A DNA stretch of 64,000 nt from the NCBI GenBank assembly GCA_947561585.1, contig CANNZV010002596.1:1-64000 (forward strand). The letters are read 5' to 3'. Each line of letters starts with the position of its first letter. Positions within the stretch are counted from its first letter, which is position 1. Positions 42,143-55,125 of the stretch are shown here, one piece after another. The position numbers and the translations under genes were made by a program. This DNA comes from Caprella mutica (taxonomy: Eukaryota > Arthropoda > Malacostraca > Amphipoda > Caprellidae). Below the pieces are notes generated by a model. The model was not told the origin of the DNA, did no database searches, and saw only the letters and a list, made by a program, of their open reading frames with translations.

Positions 42143-42999
42143 ATTGAAAACTAACTATGGAATTAATTTCTTAGATGTATAATGATTTTTTTTGTTAAGT
42201 TAGTTTTCTTTTATTTATAAGGAGATATTTCAATAAATATTTGTCTACACCTGGTCTGATCACTCTGTAGAAATTGTGTAAAAATCCTAAAATGGGCTAC
42301 CTACGAGAACTGATACCAAAAATAGCAAAATCGTAAGTACTACTGCCGACCGTAACATAACTTATTATTATACATAGGTAGCTAGCAAGTGATCCTTAAT
42401 TTTTTTTTCTTAAAAGAAGTCAATGAAACAGTGTGGTACTTCAAAATTCGTCAAAAAGCGAAGTGGTACTAAAAAGTCTTTTTGCATACGAAACTGAAGT
42501 ACGACACTACACCGTGTAGTGCTACTTTTAAGTGCTTAGTGTGTAGTACCAATTTAGCATACAAGAGAGACACTTTGAAGTGCGCAGTGCTACTTCATAG
42601 TGCTAGTGCCCTATTTAACATACGGCCCATAGTATCAACATAATCTTCAGCAAAGCGAAATACACGTCTATATTCATGAGCGATCGTTCCTGACTTTATT
42701 TCCCGAAGATACCTTTGATGAAAACCAAACAGATCCTTGAGCCAGTACAAGTCAACACAACAAATTAAACTGAAAATAAAGCCAAGTGAGGTCTCGTAGG
42801 ACGGTCTCCAGGACACTTTTAAATATTTAAGTACGCACTTCACTTTTCGTCATATTCAGCATACCAAAGCGTAGTGTGGAAGTGGGCACTATGAAAAGTA
42901 GTGTGGAGGTGGACACTTCAAGTTAAAATCTCGGGTCGCACTATAGTCTGCAGTGTTTAGTGCTACTTCAATGTACTAGTGTGCACGATTTAGCATACG

Positions 43000-44900
43000 G
43001 GCCCTTATCTATGCTGTGTGTAATGCTGTCAAAAGTGAGCTAAAATATTTTTTGGAGGCTAAAAAAATTGTTGCTTTAAAGCGTTTAGGGTTTAAACCCA
43101 ATTAGCCTATCAGGGTCTTTGTTAAGTTGAGAAACTCTACTGAGAAAGATGATACTAGTATACGGTCTTGTAAATCAGCTAAACTATCATTTTTTGTTGC
43201 GATCACAACATCATTCGATACTTTTGAGAAATAAACAATGTTATTTCAGAGTTATTGAAATATATATATAGTTATTCTTATTTGAAATTATAGTTCATAA
43301 CATTTTCATCATCAACGAAATCCTGTATGTCTTGAAAAACGAGCTAAACGTAGTCATCCTCAGACCATATTTGGATTCGGATTACATGGTGTGCGTATTT
43401 ATGTCTTTGTGGAGTCGCCCGATTCAACAGCAAAAAACTCAACATTGTTTTTAAATACCTGGGAGAAGCTCGAAGCCTTTTGTGAGAAGACACTAGGAAT
43501 AAATATTGATGTTTTATTGGCAAGATCTCAGTGACTACTTGTCTCATGCTTTGCTTCCCCGTGTAACCTACTTATCCGTCTCCCTATTTGTAACTTTGTG
43601 TGCTTTATTTTTTCCCACTTTAAACGTATTTCATTAAAGGTCCTCTCCAGGCTCCGGGAAAAAAATGAGTTTATAACATAATATTATAGAACTAAGGTCT
43701 ACGATTATTATTCCGCAAACCGCATACAATTCGGTTCAGTATATAATTCATAATTTATTTTTAAAGTTTTTTAATACTTTGTGAGCAACAATTGAGCGAA
43801 TCACTAATCTGATGCTCGAGAAGAAGATTGTACACTCTTTGTTTTGATTACAAATTTGAATTTTATAAACAAACCCTGCATTTTCGGCCTATATTTTATA
43901 TATTAATTGTTTCCTAAGGTATATAAACGTTTCTATAATAAGTTTATCTAATTTTATACCTTTACACGAATATTAAATGGATTTATTAAACCTAATACCT
44001 AGTTGACAATCAAAACAAATGGTGTACATTCTTTTTCTTCAGGCTGAAAACTTATTAAATTAGTAAGTCGGAAGTAAAATTGGTTTTGTACAGTTTAGAT
44101 TATAAAAATCTTTAAAAGCATATTAAATTAAAATTATGCTACCAAATTCGATGCGGTTTGCAGCAAAATGATAAGAAACATTAGCCTCGTTGAATAAGGC
44201 AATAAAAATATTTGCTTGGAGGGGACCTTTAATACAGGATGCAATCTCACATATTGTATCTCAATATAAGTTGTTCTGTTTATTCTTAGTTCTTATGTCT
44301 GGCACTTATATGAGTATATGGCAATATACTCATAAATTAGTCTGGACTAAATATTCTATTCTGACCTCTTTTTCTTTTCTTCGTTTGGGTATACTGATTA
44401 GTTTACTCTTACTATTACTAGGTACTGTTCTCGGAGGTGACTGCCTTTGATCTAGCATAATTGTGACTATTCAAGTGATTGTCTTGTATACCTTGCTGTA
44501 CCTGCATTGGTAATTGGTCTGTTTATTTTTTTTGCATAATTTCACATTCCTAATTTTTCATTCAATCTTGTACACTTATGTATATTCCCATGTCTTATCC
44601 ATTTTGATCTATTTATCTTTGCACAATTCCCTTGTTCGTTTGTTTATTTGTCATATGTATAGATATGATTATATACGTGTGTTTGTTTGATTACAAAATT
44701 ATCCTGCTCAAGTATTTTTTGTTTACATTCGTTTAATCCATTATATTAAGATGTATGTGCGTATATGAGCCGTATATGTAATTGTGGTAACCTACGCATG
44801 TGTACGCACATTGCTGTATGTATATGTACGTATTCGTGATATATACTATTGTTTTTGTGTTTTCATGTGGTGTAGTATTTGTTGCTTTATATGTGTTGTT
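43000..44900. other. Unassigned AT-rich DNA
   Basis: No gene family or paired repeat is recognised. An 86-codon plus frame at 44190-44450 has a hydrophobic stretch (FLRLGILISLLLLLLGTVLG), but there is no other support for coding. Confidence 0.4.
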
Positions 44901-44984
44901 TATTTCATAATCGATGATCTCTCATGAGTTCCTTAATCTTGATGATTTTGACCCTGATTTGGATTTAGTTGATTATATGATGCC

Positions 44985-45430
44985 TGCTGGAAGTGGAGGG
45001 TCTTTATACTACACTATTGATGAGTTCAACTCGTATCTGACTAAACATGTAACTGTCATGCTTAGCTAAACATGAGTCTTATTAAGAACTTCGATCATTT
45101 TGAATTCGTGCTTTCTTCCTTGAACACTCAACCAGGTATTATAGTCTTGAGTGAGACCTCATTAGATATTAGTATTGATGGTTTTGTAACTTTTGTTGAT
45201 TATCACACCTTTCGCAATGAAAGACGAGTTGATGGTGTTTTTCGATTGTGCTTAGATGAGTGTTGTGCTGTAATGTTGAAAATTGATAATACTCATGGCT
45301 GTCTATAGACGTTATCTTGGAACTATTGCTGATTTTACTGATTGTATAAGTAGTATGCTGTGCAAATTTGCTCCTGATGCCTTGTTTTCATATCTTATGC
45401 GATCCTTCCATCTTGCTCCTGTTAATACGG
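44985..45430 (+). pseudogene. Non-LTR retrotransposon endonuclease part
   Basis: The plus strand reads YYTIDEFNSYLTKH, then IKNFDHFEFVLSSLNTQPG, IIVLSETSLD and YHTFRNERR. After a frame change it reads AVYRRYLGTIADFTDCIS. These follow the order of APE-type endonucleases in CR1/jockey-like elements (N..SL..k.d.f...L......i..LSETWL, then Y.PP.G....F). Key tryptophan and proline positions have changed and stops are present, so it is dead. Confidence 0.7.
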
Positions 45431-45929
45431 AACCCTTCCGCTTTCCTCCTTATTCTCTTGATCAGTTACTTTCTTTATTGGATCATATATGGGTCCCTTT
45501 TAACAATAAAATATCTACTAATTCGGGAATTATCTTATACTGTGGTACTGACCATTATCCAACATTTCATTCTCGTGTCCTAATTTTAAAAATATCAACT
45601 ATAAAGTGAGGTTGATGTCTGGGACGCTATCGATGTCATTTTTGTTAGGAGTGTCATTGATGAGGATATCGATTCGCTTGTTTCATATAATGATGTGAAT
45701 ATCATAACTGTGAATTTTGTTAAGCGACTGAATGAGTAGTACCGTACGTGTTTTCCCTTAAAAATTAAGTATGTACTATAGGTGCTAAACGTTTAGAGAA
45801 ACCTTGGATGACGAATAGTATTCTACAGAAAATATAGGAAAAGTCACGAATATTTTCTAAACGTTTACAAATTCATGAAGTTGAACCCAATGTTGTTGTT
45901 GTTGATGATGAAATTCTTGAATTTTGTGA

Positions 45930-46280
45930 GAATACTAGATCTTTGGTGCTGTATGTTGATAATAAGCTAAAATTTACATTTCATTTGTCTAACGTTGCCA
46001 AAAAGCTGTCTAAAGGTGTTGGTATCATCTGCAGGCTGAGCCCCTATTTACCACGAGGTGCTCTTGTTGAATTGTATTATATTTTATTATCTCCCCATAT
46101 ACTTTACTGTAAATTCATCTGTGGAGAAATTTATGCTGTACATATGAATGCTGTAGAGGTTTTGCAATAAAGAGTAGTAAGAATAATAACTGGTAGTGAA
46201 TTCATGGCTCATACAAGCCCTCTTTTCTACATAACTGGATTACTCAAGGTTTGTGATGAATTTACTGGCAATATATACTG
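45930..46280 (+). pseudogene. Non-LTR reverse transcriptase, distal end
   Basis: It encodes YVDNKLKFTFHLSNVAKKLS, GIICRLSPYLPRGALVELYY, and after a stop VVRIITGSEFMAHTSPLFY. This is the post-palm part of a CR1/jockey-like polymerase (LG...D..L.F..H...v.kk.s...gil.rl......L..lY..l..p...Y, LQKR..RiI.g). Only about 500 bases separate it from the endonuclease part, so most of the polymerase has been deleted. Confidence 0.7.
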
Positions 46281-46299
46281 TATGAATAGAAATTTATAA

Positions 46300-49200
46300 T
46301 TAAATTAATAAATGTCTGCCTTAGGAGGAGATTGTAATATAGGTGGTAGTTACCTTGGAGATCAAACATTGTAGGTCGAAGGGTTTATTTTTCCAAAGAT
46401 AAGCACAAAGATATTTACTCTAAGCAATGAACACATATCGGTGTGGGAGGGGAATGGATTCATTTAAGTGGCTGCAACAGGGAAATCGACGAAATTACTG
46501 TTTCTACAGGATCATAGAATTACTGCTTGTCAACTTCGGAAACTGTCTTTAATGTAATCTATATCAACACCGTCCAAACTTCTTCTACGACTCTGTCGTA
46601 AAGAATACAATCTCTGCTTCCAGGAAACTGCTGCTGACTCATGGAATGGCAAGATTGACCTTTCTCGTTCAGAGTCCTATCTCCTCTGCTAGACCCGGTG
46701 AAGATCTTCATCGTCTGAGTCTTTCGATAGTAACTAACCAGGATCAAAACAGAGGCCCGTTAACTTGTCTTAGTAACTTTCTCCTCGATCTATCCGACTT
46801 GCTAGGTTCTTAGTGAAAAAGATACCTTCATGGCCACAACCTTCGTTTATATACTCGTAACATCTTCCCTAAGATCGTCCTGTACGACACCTTTTCTCTC
46901 ATTCCTTCAAATTGTATTAGTTCCGAAACCACCAGTGGGCTGTCTCTAATTTAACCCTTGAGCAATGGGAATAAAATACTACTTCCACTATTTTCCTGCC
47001 CTCTCATCAATTTCTGTCTGTGAGGCAATAATACATTCGGAGAATTAAGAAATACGACATCTACCCAGATAATTATATATAAACAGTTAACCACAGTGAA
47101 ATATCTGACAAAGGAATTAAGCAAGCCATTGTGTATAATTACACTTACCAATGCGTCTTGTGTAACATGTTGGAAAAGATTTACCAACGCTGACTACGTG
47201 ATATATATTTTTGTGTAAGGAAAATATCAAATTTCTTTTATTAGTCACAAAAATCACTACTTTCAAATAACGCAAAATCCGATCTGTAGATTTTATACCA
47301 ATATGTATGCAAGCTATTGTGAACTTATCTGATGCAATTTATTAAATGAAAAAGTATATTCTATAGATAATTTGAATGTCAAATTCAAATAAACCATTGA
47401 TATGGGTATTAAAATATTAGGCATTAAAATAACTGTGATTCTGCCAACGCTAAGAAGAATATAATTGAAAAAACATTCTAATACGCCAATTCAATCTCTT
47501 GAATTATCTACAACTCTTCTAGTTTGATTATAATCAATATTCGCAGCAATTCGACCCTATCATCCGTATTCCAATTTTCAGCATTTTGGGCAGAATTGAT
47601 TGAACCGACCTCAGAGAGGAGTAGAAACAGAGTTAAATGGGGAATAATTCTAGGATTTATTATACTACTTTTTGCTTCTCTGGAAATTAGAACTGCACTG
47701 AAAAAATAAGAGTCAAATTGAATGAAAATTTTAGTTTTCAGTTTGTTCCAAAAACCGACTCAAAATGTTAGTTAATTTGACTCATCATAAAAAGAGTCAT
47801 ATTAACTCCTTATGTCTCCTTAGACAGATTGACTCAGTGTCAATCAAGAAAAAACGCTCCAATATTGGAGTTTTGTCAGCCTTGACTCAAGCGGTGAGTC
47901 AAGTTGACTCGCAATTTTTTTCGGTTTACCACTGTACATGTAAGTGGTACACTGGAATACCAGATCGGTACTCAAAAATTGGAATACCAAATCGTGTTGA
48001 AAGCTAAGAGATTATTATTTGGTGATGTAGTTTATATACTTTCTGTGTGTTAAAAATTCCAAGAAAATGCAATATCTATTTAATAAAAGCAAAATAATGA
48101 AAATAAATTTACAGAGAGGGAAAAGTCAGTCTGTTCTTTGAAGTTAGAAATCACATCTGAGATCAGGAATATCAACAAATAAGAACTGGAAACTATAACT
48201 GAAAAGTATTGTATATATATAATTTGTGAAACATTAATATCTTTTATTAATTATCAGAAATTTAAAAAAAAAACAGAGATTCTATTTAAATGGTGCTATA
48301 GAGGAACGTTGCAATACTCTGACTCATACAGTACTCGGAAAGTGGGCATTCTTATAGGGCAGGATAGGTCAAACCAAAATTTCTAAAGGTTAGATTGGTT
48401 TTGGCCATTTTTCAATTTCTGTAAGTGTCCGACCAAATAGTATAATGATACATGAAGACAAGTGCATGATATTAATACGAAAGAATACAGACTACTACAT
48501 TCTTGCTAATATAAAGCAGTTATTAAAAAACTCCAACTAACAGATATATTACCACATCTGTCTGCACTTAAACTGTGTTAAAGAAATAATAATTCTACTT
48601 CATTTCTAATGCACTTATAATATTCGGTCACAGAAACAGGTCACAAAATACATCAGTTTTTTTCGAACAGTGAAAAGATTAATACGAAAAGACATTATAA
48701 GAAATAAGTACTGGGAAATATACAGGATAATTCTTGGTATTAACTATCTTTCAATAAAATATGTAATTTCATTATTTGTGGGAAATTTAGTTCGAATATA
48801 TAGCCTTGATATATTTTTCTTTATCAATTCATTTTGACAAAAAGCACCGTTAACGGAATCAATTAATTATATATGTGTTCTAAGCGCTAGGGTGCTATTA
48901 ATTTATTTGCTAAATTCATATCCTAAATATTTTCCTAAAATGTTAGATAAAGTGATTGGAGTGACCCCTTCCAATTAGGGAGCTGTTCCCCTTTTGACCT
49001 TCCACATCACTCACAGTTTTCAATCTTTCGAGCGCAAAAGTTTGACAACTTGACGCAATTAGAAGATAATAAAGTCATCAGAAAGATGAATATTGAATGA
49101 AAAGAGTAATGATCGGTAATGTGAAGAATAGAATTAATTGCTAATATATTGAATTTTTATAGTGACCTTTAATTCAATAAAATTAGATACGCACAATGCG
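46300..49200. other. Unassigned DNA
   Basis: Several short frames on both strands, none with recognisable domains. At 47765-47910 GAGTCA and TGACTC phrases repeat in both orientations (TTGACTCATCATAAAAAGAG; GGTGAGTCAAGTTGACTCGC), perhaps an old inverted-repeat insertion. Confidence 0.35.
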
Positions 49201-49242
49201 ACATAATATAAGGTATAATAATTATATAAAGTACATAAATAG

Positions 49243-50198
49243 CGTGACCGGAAAATTCGTCCACGGAAAATTCCTACTAGGAAAATTCGTCCATTAAACG
49301 CAACCTAATTAATTTAAATGGAACAAAATGTTATGATAAATGTTTTGATATAAAGTAGTTTAATCATAACGTATGTAGGTGATAGTACATAGTTAATGTA
49401 CTTTGTTGTATACATTGGTTTGTTGTACTGCACAATAATTTCATGATTGGTCAATAAAACATTAATTTAGATAGATATATAAAATTTTATTAATTTAATT
49501 TAAGATAAAAAGTTCGGAAGCTTAGCGTCCTCACCACCTGAAGATGTTGTTGGCGTTAATAAAAATTTAAATGAGGATGCCAATGAGTTTTTTAACTACT
49601 TTGAAGCTACGTAATTTGGAACAAAACGGGGAAGACGAAACCAATGCGAAAACCCGTTATATCCAGTTGAATTTTGGAATGTTCAAGAAAGAGCATCCTA
49701 ATTTTTGGAAATTAATTGTGCAGAAACTGAAGGAAGAAGAGTTAACCCAAACTAAAAGAATTCATACAAAGAGAGATGACACACAGAATAAAAGGCCAAA
49801 ATATCGAGATCTTGACGAATAAAATATATAAAGTTAGGATTGCAATACACTCCGAATGAAACAGATTTTTTTTTAAATATTGCCTATGTTTTGCATTGCT
49901 GAAAAAGTCCATCTATTCAATTTAAATATTTGATGAAGTTATTTTTCTCATTTTTAATTATAAATGACATAATATATTTAGCTAAATAGAATGAATTTTT
50001 CATCAACAGTTATAAATGGTGGATAAATGTGTTACTTTCATCTAACCAGATTTAATGCGACTGCAATTATCTTTTCATATATATTGTTAACACTCAAAAA
50101 TGTCTTTCTCTCTATCCCTAATTTGAGAAAACGGACGAATTTTCCGTGGTCGAATTTTCCGCGGACGATTTTTCCGTGGACGAATTTTCCTAGCACCC
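49243..50198. mobile_element. GGAAAATTCGTCC motif-array element with MULE-like coding remnant
   Basis: The left end CGTGACCGGAAAATTCGTCC has three units. The right end has GGACGAATTTTCCGTGG units and finishes CCTAGCACCC. A perfect 8-bp repeat ATAAATAG flanks it (49235-49242, 50199-50206). The frame at 49571-49822 resembles the last part of a MULE transposase. Reversed, the right terminus is GGGTGCTAGG, nearly the GGTGCTAGG start of the element at 18418. This is the best link between the motif-array families and Mutator-like transposons. Confidence 0.85.
49571..49822 (+). pseudogene. MULE transposase C-terminal remnant
   Basis: This 83-codon frame contains KEHPNFWKLIVQKLKEEE, and then TKRDDTQNKRPKYRDLDE. 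In animal MULE transposases the region after the catalytic domain reads HP.IWKFI..L+.EE......, followed by a basic stretch and KY.(D/E)(L/C).ERI. Just upstream, another frame gives EFFNYFEAT, like the F..YFE.TYI segment of the same proteins. The NN.(V/C)EGWH motif normally between them is missing, so this is a deletion derivative. Assignment is from memory of the family pattern. Confidence 0.6.
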
Positions 50199-51144
50199 AT
50201 AAATAGATAGGTAATACAAAACCATAATAACTATTTTTCTCCAAAAAGAAATTGCTAGGTTACTACTATGCATAATAAAAGTTTCAAATGCAAGACTTCG
50301 TCCCTTAGTTGTCCACCACTGGCAACTTTCGGATTAAGCTATTGGGCTGCTAACCTCCTATAACTGTAAAACAACGTGAAAATTAAAGTATCTTTTAAAA
50401 GATTTTAGTAGAAATTTTTGATTTATTACTAAAAGTCTCTCATGCGAACTACATTCGGTAATATTGTTTCTTCATTTACTATGAAATATTCTAAAAAGTT
50501 GGAGAGTTTTATGAAAATATTGAAAGGTGGATTTTAATCAAATTCTCAAAAATTGATAACATGTATTAACATACTGTTCAAACCCCTGACTGTTGGTTAT
50601 CTGAAGCAGCTACCTACGAAGGTACGAAGGTTTGTGTTATTTGGAAAGTGAAATTAGCCCTCATCTCCATAATGCCCATACGATTGTAGTGTAATCCACT
50701 AGGCGGGAATATTAGCAAAAATTGGGTAATGAAGCGGAAAAAGAAGAGGCGTGCGCTAAAAACCGAACAATTTGTAGCGGGCCGAGAAAAGGAAAAAACT
50801 CTCAATTGCTTGGATTTTCTGTTCCTTCTCTGGATATTTTGGTTCATTAGTTTATTTAGGCGCGATTATTTCCACAATGAGATGATATCCTTATTAGGTA
50901 TTGTCTCGTATTGAAGATATTACAATTAGGATCTTACGAACGATAAAGTGATGAATTGGAATATAGTTTGCTGTAGGTAATAGGATTTTCTTTAATTCAC
51001 AGATGTGCAATAGAATTAGAAAGAATGGTTTGTTATACAAATTTGTAATTGAAAATAATGCTATTTATTAATTTTAATAATTAAGTTAGATTTAATCTAT
51101 AGCTTTCATATAACATATCATCTGATTGGGTATATAGGGACCGT

Positions 51145-51775
51145 ACCACGGACAACTCATCCACGAAATGCTCTATTTTGTATTATAAAGTGAAGACATA
51201 CTATATATTTTACATTATTTCTTTCTTAGTCAAGTATCAATACATAATAATATTATAGAGCTTGAACTGAATCATTTAATTTGAGCACACAAAGAGTTTT
51301 TATCCATCGATACAGTTATAAAATTAAATATACTAATCGGGAGAATTGCACCTTTAAGTTATTTACCTCGTTTAATAATTCGCGGTAATTAATGAGTTAT
51401 GAGTGTTTGAAATATGAAAATAACAAAGTACTAATAGGAATAAATATTTGATTCAATTGAGGTAAATTTACCTTAAAATATAAGTTCTATACAGGTTAGT
51501 TAAGATGTAGGAACTTTGTTTTGAATTCTCAAGTTTTAGATCCAGAAATAAGTTTATGGCTAATTTTTTCTGATTTTTTGAAGAATCAAATTAAAATTTG
51601 ATATATTTTTTTTTTATGATCAATCGTTTGTACATATGAACCAGGCTGTTTTTTAAAAAGAATTAGAAACCTATACCTATAATTAATAAATGTAACTAAT
51701 TAATTAATATACACCTTATAATACAAAATAACGCATTTTATGAACGATTTGGCCGTGGACGAAATATCTGGCCAC
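51145..51775. mobile_element. Possible decayed motif-array element
   Basis: The left side has GGACCGTACCACGGACAACT with CATCCACGAAAT, the right side GGCCGTGGACGAAATATCTG with GCCACACC. These are short inverted relatives of the GGACAATTCGTCC type. There is just one unit per side and no convincing flank repeat. Bases 51345-51410 match 10126-10200 in inverted orientation (CGAGGT.AATAACTTAAAG). Confidence 0.35.
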
Positions 51776-52134
51776 ACCTCTGACTAGCTACTTTTCAACA
51801 TTTTAGAAATGGATGTGAAAATACAGTTCCGGTTGTCCTATATAAAGCTATATCATAACAAAAATATATTTTTATATTCAATTATGTCTAAAAATTAATT
51901 ACTATAGAGGTAATGAAATAATCTAAACACCTATTTAAAAAAAAACTTCCTATTATTCACTTAAATTTCAAATTTATGTGCATTATAACCTACATATATA
52001 AAATTTGTATTTTTATGTGATAAATATTTCATACAAAGCATATAAAAACAAAGGAGAACAAGTATAAATATAATTTGTGACTATATTTTAGGGATAAAGT
52101 GTCTACTGTGTACAATTAAAATATATTGCTATGT

Positions 52135-54100
52135 CAAAATCATCAAAGCAGTTATGAAGGACATTCTGAAATTTTCTGTTTCGATATCACAGTTCGATAT
52201 GAGACGTTACAAAATTATTTGTTCGTTACAAATTACTTTAATATTGATAAATCCAAAGTAGCCTGCAAAGAGAGTAAATTTGTTTGCAAATTAATCTGCT
52301 AGAAAAGTATTTTGCTAAAAAAATCTGGTTGCAAAATATTTTCCTAATGAAACTGCTAGCAAAGTATTTTGCCATCATGTAAATACATGTAAACGAATTT
52401 TTTTCCTAATGAACCTATTAGCTGAGTATTTTGTTAATGAAAGTGCTTACTAAGTATTTTGCTGAATAACCTGCTAGCAAAGTATTTTGCTAAATAAACT
52501 GAAAGCAAAGTATTTTGGTACATAACCTGCTAGCGAAGTATTTTTCTAAATAACCTGCTAGCAAAGTATTTTGCTAAATAAAATGATAGCATAGTATTTT
52601 GCTGAATAACCTGCTAGCAAAGTATTTTGCTGAATAACCTGCTAACAAAGTATTTTGCTGAATAACCTACTAGCAAAATATTTTGCTAAATAACCTACTA
52701 GCAAAGTATTTTGCTAAATAACCTACTAGCAAAGTATTTTGCTAAATAACCTGCTAGCAAAGTATTTTACTGAATAACCTACTAGCAAAGTAATTTGCTA
52801 AATAACCTGCTAGAAAAGTATTTTGCTGAATAACCTACTAGCAAAGTGTTTTGCTGAAAAACCTACTAGCAAAGTATTTTGCTGAATAACCTACTATCAA
52901 AGTATTTTGCTGAATAACCTACTAGCATATTATTTTGCTAAATATTCTACTAGCAAAGTATTTTGTTGAATAACCTACTAGCAAAGTATTTTGCTGAATA
53001 ACCTACTAGCAAAGTTGTTTGCTTAATAACCTGCTAGCAAAGTATTTTGCTAAATAACCTGTTAGCAAAGTATTTTTCTAAATAATCTGCTAGCAAAGTA
53101 TTTTGCTGAATATCCTGCTAGCAAAGTATTTTTCTAAATAACCTGCTAGCAAAGTATTTCTCTTAATAACCTGCTAGCAAAGTATTTTGCTGAATAACCT
53201 GCTAGCAAAGTATTTTGCTAAATAACCTGTTAGCAAAGTATTTTTCTAAATAACCTGCTAGCAAAATATTTTGCTGAATAACCTGCTAGCAAAGTTTTTT
53301 TCTAAATAACCTGCTAGCAAAGTATTTTTCTAAATAACCTGCTAGCAAAGTTTTTTTCTAAATAACCTGCTAGCAAAGTATTTTTCTTGATAACCTGCTA
53401 GCAAAGTATTTTTCTAAATAACCTGCTAGCAAAGTATTTTGCTGAATAACCTGCTAGCAAAGTATTTTTCTTAATAACCTGCTAGCAAAGTATTTTTCTG
53501 AATAACCTGCTAGCAAAGTATTTTGCTGAATAACCTGCTAGCAAAGTATTTTGCTGAATAACCTGCTAGCAAAGTATTTTGCTGAATAACCTGCTAGCAA
53601 AGTATTTTGCTGAATAACCTGCTAGCAAAGTATTTTGCTGAATAACCTGCTAGCAAAGTATTTTGCTGAATAACCTGCCACCACTCACACATTCATGACA
53701 AAAGATACTGAACCAATGCAGAATAAAGTGCTTCCAAACTATAATTAGTGTCATCTTCATAAATCAATGAAAGTCTGAACAAAGAGGTTTGATATAGCTA
53801 CTACTGGGGTGTTTTATAATAACATTTAAATTCTCAATTATTTGATTATCTGACCATGCCTTTTCCAATCAGTTTTAATCATGAAAATTGACAATTCATT
53901 TTGATAACACAACATTGCGATATCTATTGAGTAGTATTTGAATCTATATTTTGTTATGTGAATCGTAGTGAGATGTTGAGCTACGGTAATGATATGTTGT
54001 TCAATGAATATATCTAATGTTTTCTATAAAAGTCGCACTATGCAGTCTGATTGGTAATAGTGAAATTAGAGATGTTACTTCATTTAGTAACATTTGAGCT
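52135..54100. repeat. Duplicated flank, copy 2 (copy 1 at 10.63-11.35 kb)
   Basis: Homology to copy 1 is found on both sides of the minisatellite: GTTATGAAGGACATTCTGAA on the left, and ACCTGCCACCACTCACACAT, ACAAAAGATACTGAACCAAT, GGTTTGATATAGCTACTA and ACATTGCGATATCTATT on the right. The minisatellite thus grew from a two-copy seed present in copy 1. Confidence 0.7.
52262..53683. repeat. 28-bp minisatellite, about 50 copies
   Basis: The unit is AACCTGCTAGCAAAGTATTT + TGCTGAAT. The first units (52262-52440) are diverged, and the last seven (from about 53500) are nearly identical, suggesting recent growth at the right. Each unit contains GCTAGC and the hairpin AGCAAAGTATTTTGCT. Point variants (TTTTCTAAAT for TTTTGCTGAAT) are spread in blocks. 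Confidence 0.95.
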
Positions 54101-55125
54101 TCAGCGGATGCAGGGCAATATTTTTCGCACAAAATTTTAGGTATGAAATGTACTTGGAGAATTTCCGGAGATTAGGACCCTATTTTGCATGCTTTAGAAA
54201 TTCTTTCCTACCAGCTAACGAGTATCGTTCCTCTGTTTGGAGATCTGCTTCAGATTTATAATGGACGATTGAATCTCGTGAGACTTGTGGCACTGTCGTG
54301 ACGTAGCAACTTTTTTATGCTGTTCAAAATTGTTTGATAGCACCATGTTTACCCTTGCTATCTTGTTCCTTATGTAACTCATTGTCATACTTGTTACGTG
54401 GCTAGTCGTCATGTTCGTACTTTTTAGAGTATTCGTAAGTACTTATCAGTTCCATAGATCTTTTGTTCCTGCAACTGAGGCTTTGTTGAATTCTCAAATG
54501 ATTAGATATTTGCTGATGGTGAAGCTGATGCACTGATATCAAAAGTAAATAAATTCCTTTTATCTCAACATGGGTTATCATTTTTCTCTTTTTTTTTCTT
54601 CTCATTTTTTAAACAAACTAGAAAATCACTGCAAGGGTCGGAGTGATTTGAGGTGCTTAATCCCTCTTCTTGCATAGTTCACTTTTTCTTTTCTTTAAAT
54701 AATTGATTAGCAATGAATAAGGTAGTAGGCACTCATTCCCCATACCAATATATATATATTTTTGCTATGAAGCTTTGTTCTCCAGAAATGACAGGGTATT
54801 ATTGCACTCTCTGGCTTTTAACAACTTGGATTGAACGACTGTATTAAATATTCATTGCGGTTCTAGGTTAATTCCCCAGCAGAAAACTCCACCACGAAAA
54901 GTTCCACACGGAATATTCCACTGCTGGAAAGTTCCATCACGAAATATTCCATCGCTGGACAATTCCACCGCATAATTCTGGATTTCATTTACAGAAGGGA
55001 TAACGTTTAATAAAAACTTATTTAAAGAAGCTGTGTTAACCGAACAACATTTCATCAGCTAAAAAGTTGAGAAATTAGAAAAATTGTTATGTTATGTCAA
55101 GGCTTAAGGGATAAGATAAGGCCAA

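Larger units (their letters stand above)
40024..42267 (+). mobile_element. Mariner-like transposon, DD37E type
   Basis: The ends CAGGGTGATCAGACCAGATG and CACCTGGTCTGATCACTCTG are inverted with few mismatches, and TA lies on both sides (40022-40023, 42268-42269). The transposase gene runs 40181-41211 on the plus strand with one frame change. A motif-array element (41197-42142) landed in the last codons. Without it and its internal duplication the element would be near 1.3 kb, normal for the group. Confidence 0.9.
37509..42996. mobile_element. Harbinger-type relic, copy 2, with later insertions
   Basis: The first 380 bases (GGCCAGTAGGTTAAATCGGG and on to ATGTTGATACTATGG) are matched in inverted form by 42629-42996, so the arms are long. 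Inside, 38090-38350 and 38380-38770 are two versions of the segment encoding THPYAIGVIDGTLIRS. The fold-back element (38844-39445) and the DD37E mariner (40024-42267) were inserted later. A block at 42425-42628 repeats the right sub-terminus of copy 1. Confidence 0.6.

Noticed and set aside
44190..44450. 86-codon frame with a hydrophobic segment as a membrane protein
   Set aside because: AT-rich DNA easily gives Leu/Ile/Phe runs; there is no family resemblance, splice context or paralogue.
52262..53683. Regular repeats that could suggest a CRISPR array
   Set aside because: Units are contiguous with no unique spacers, the DNA is eukaryotic, and no cas-like gene exists. It is a minisatellite.
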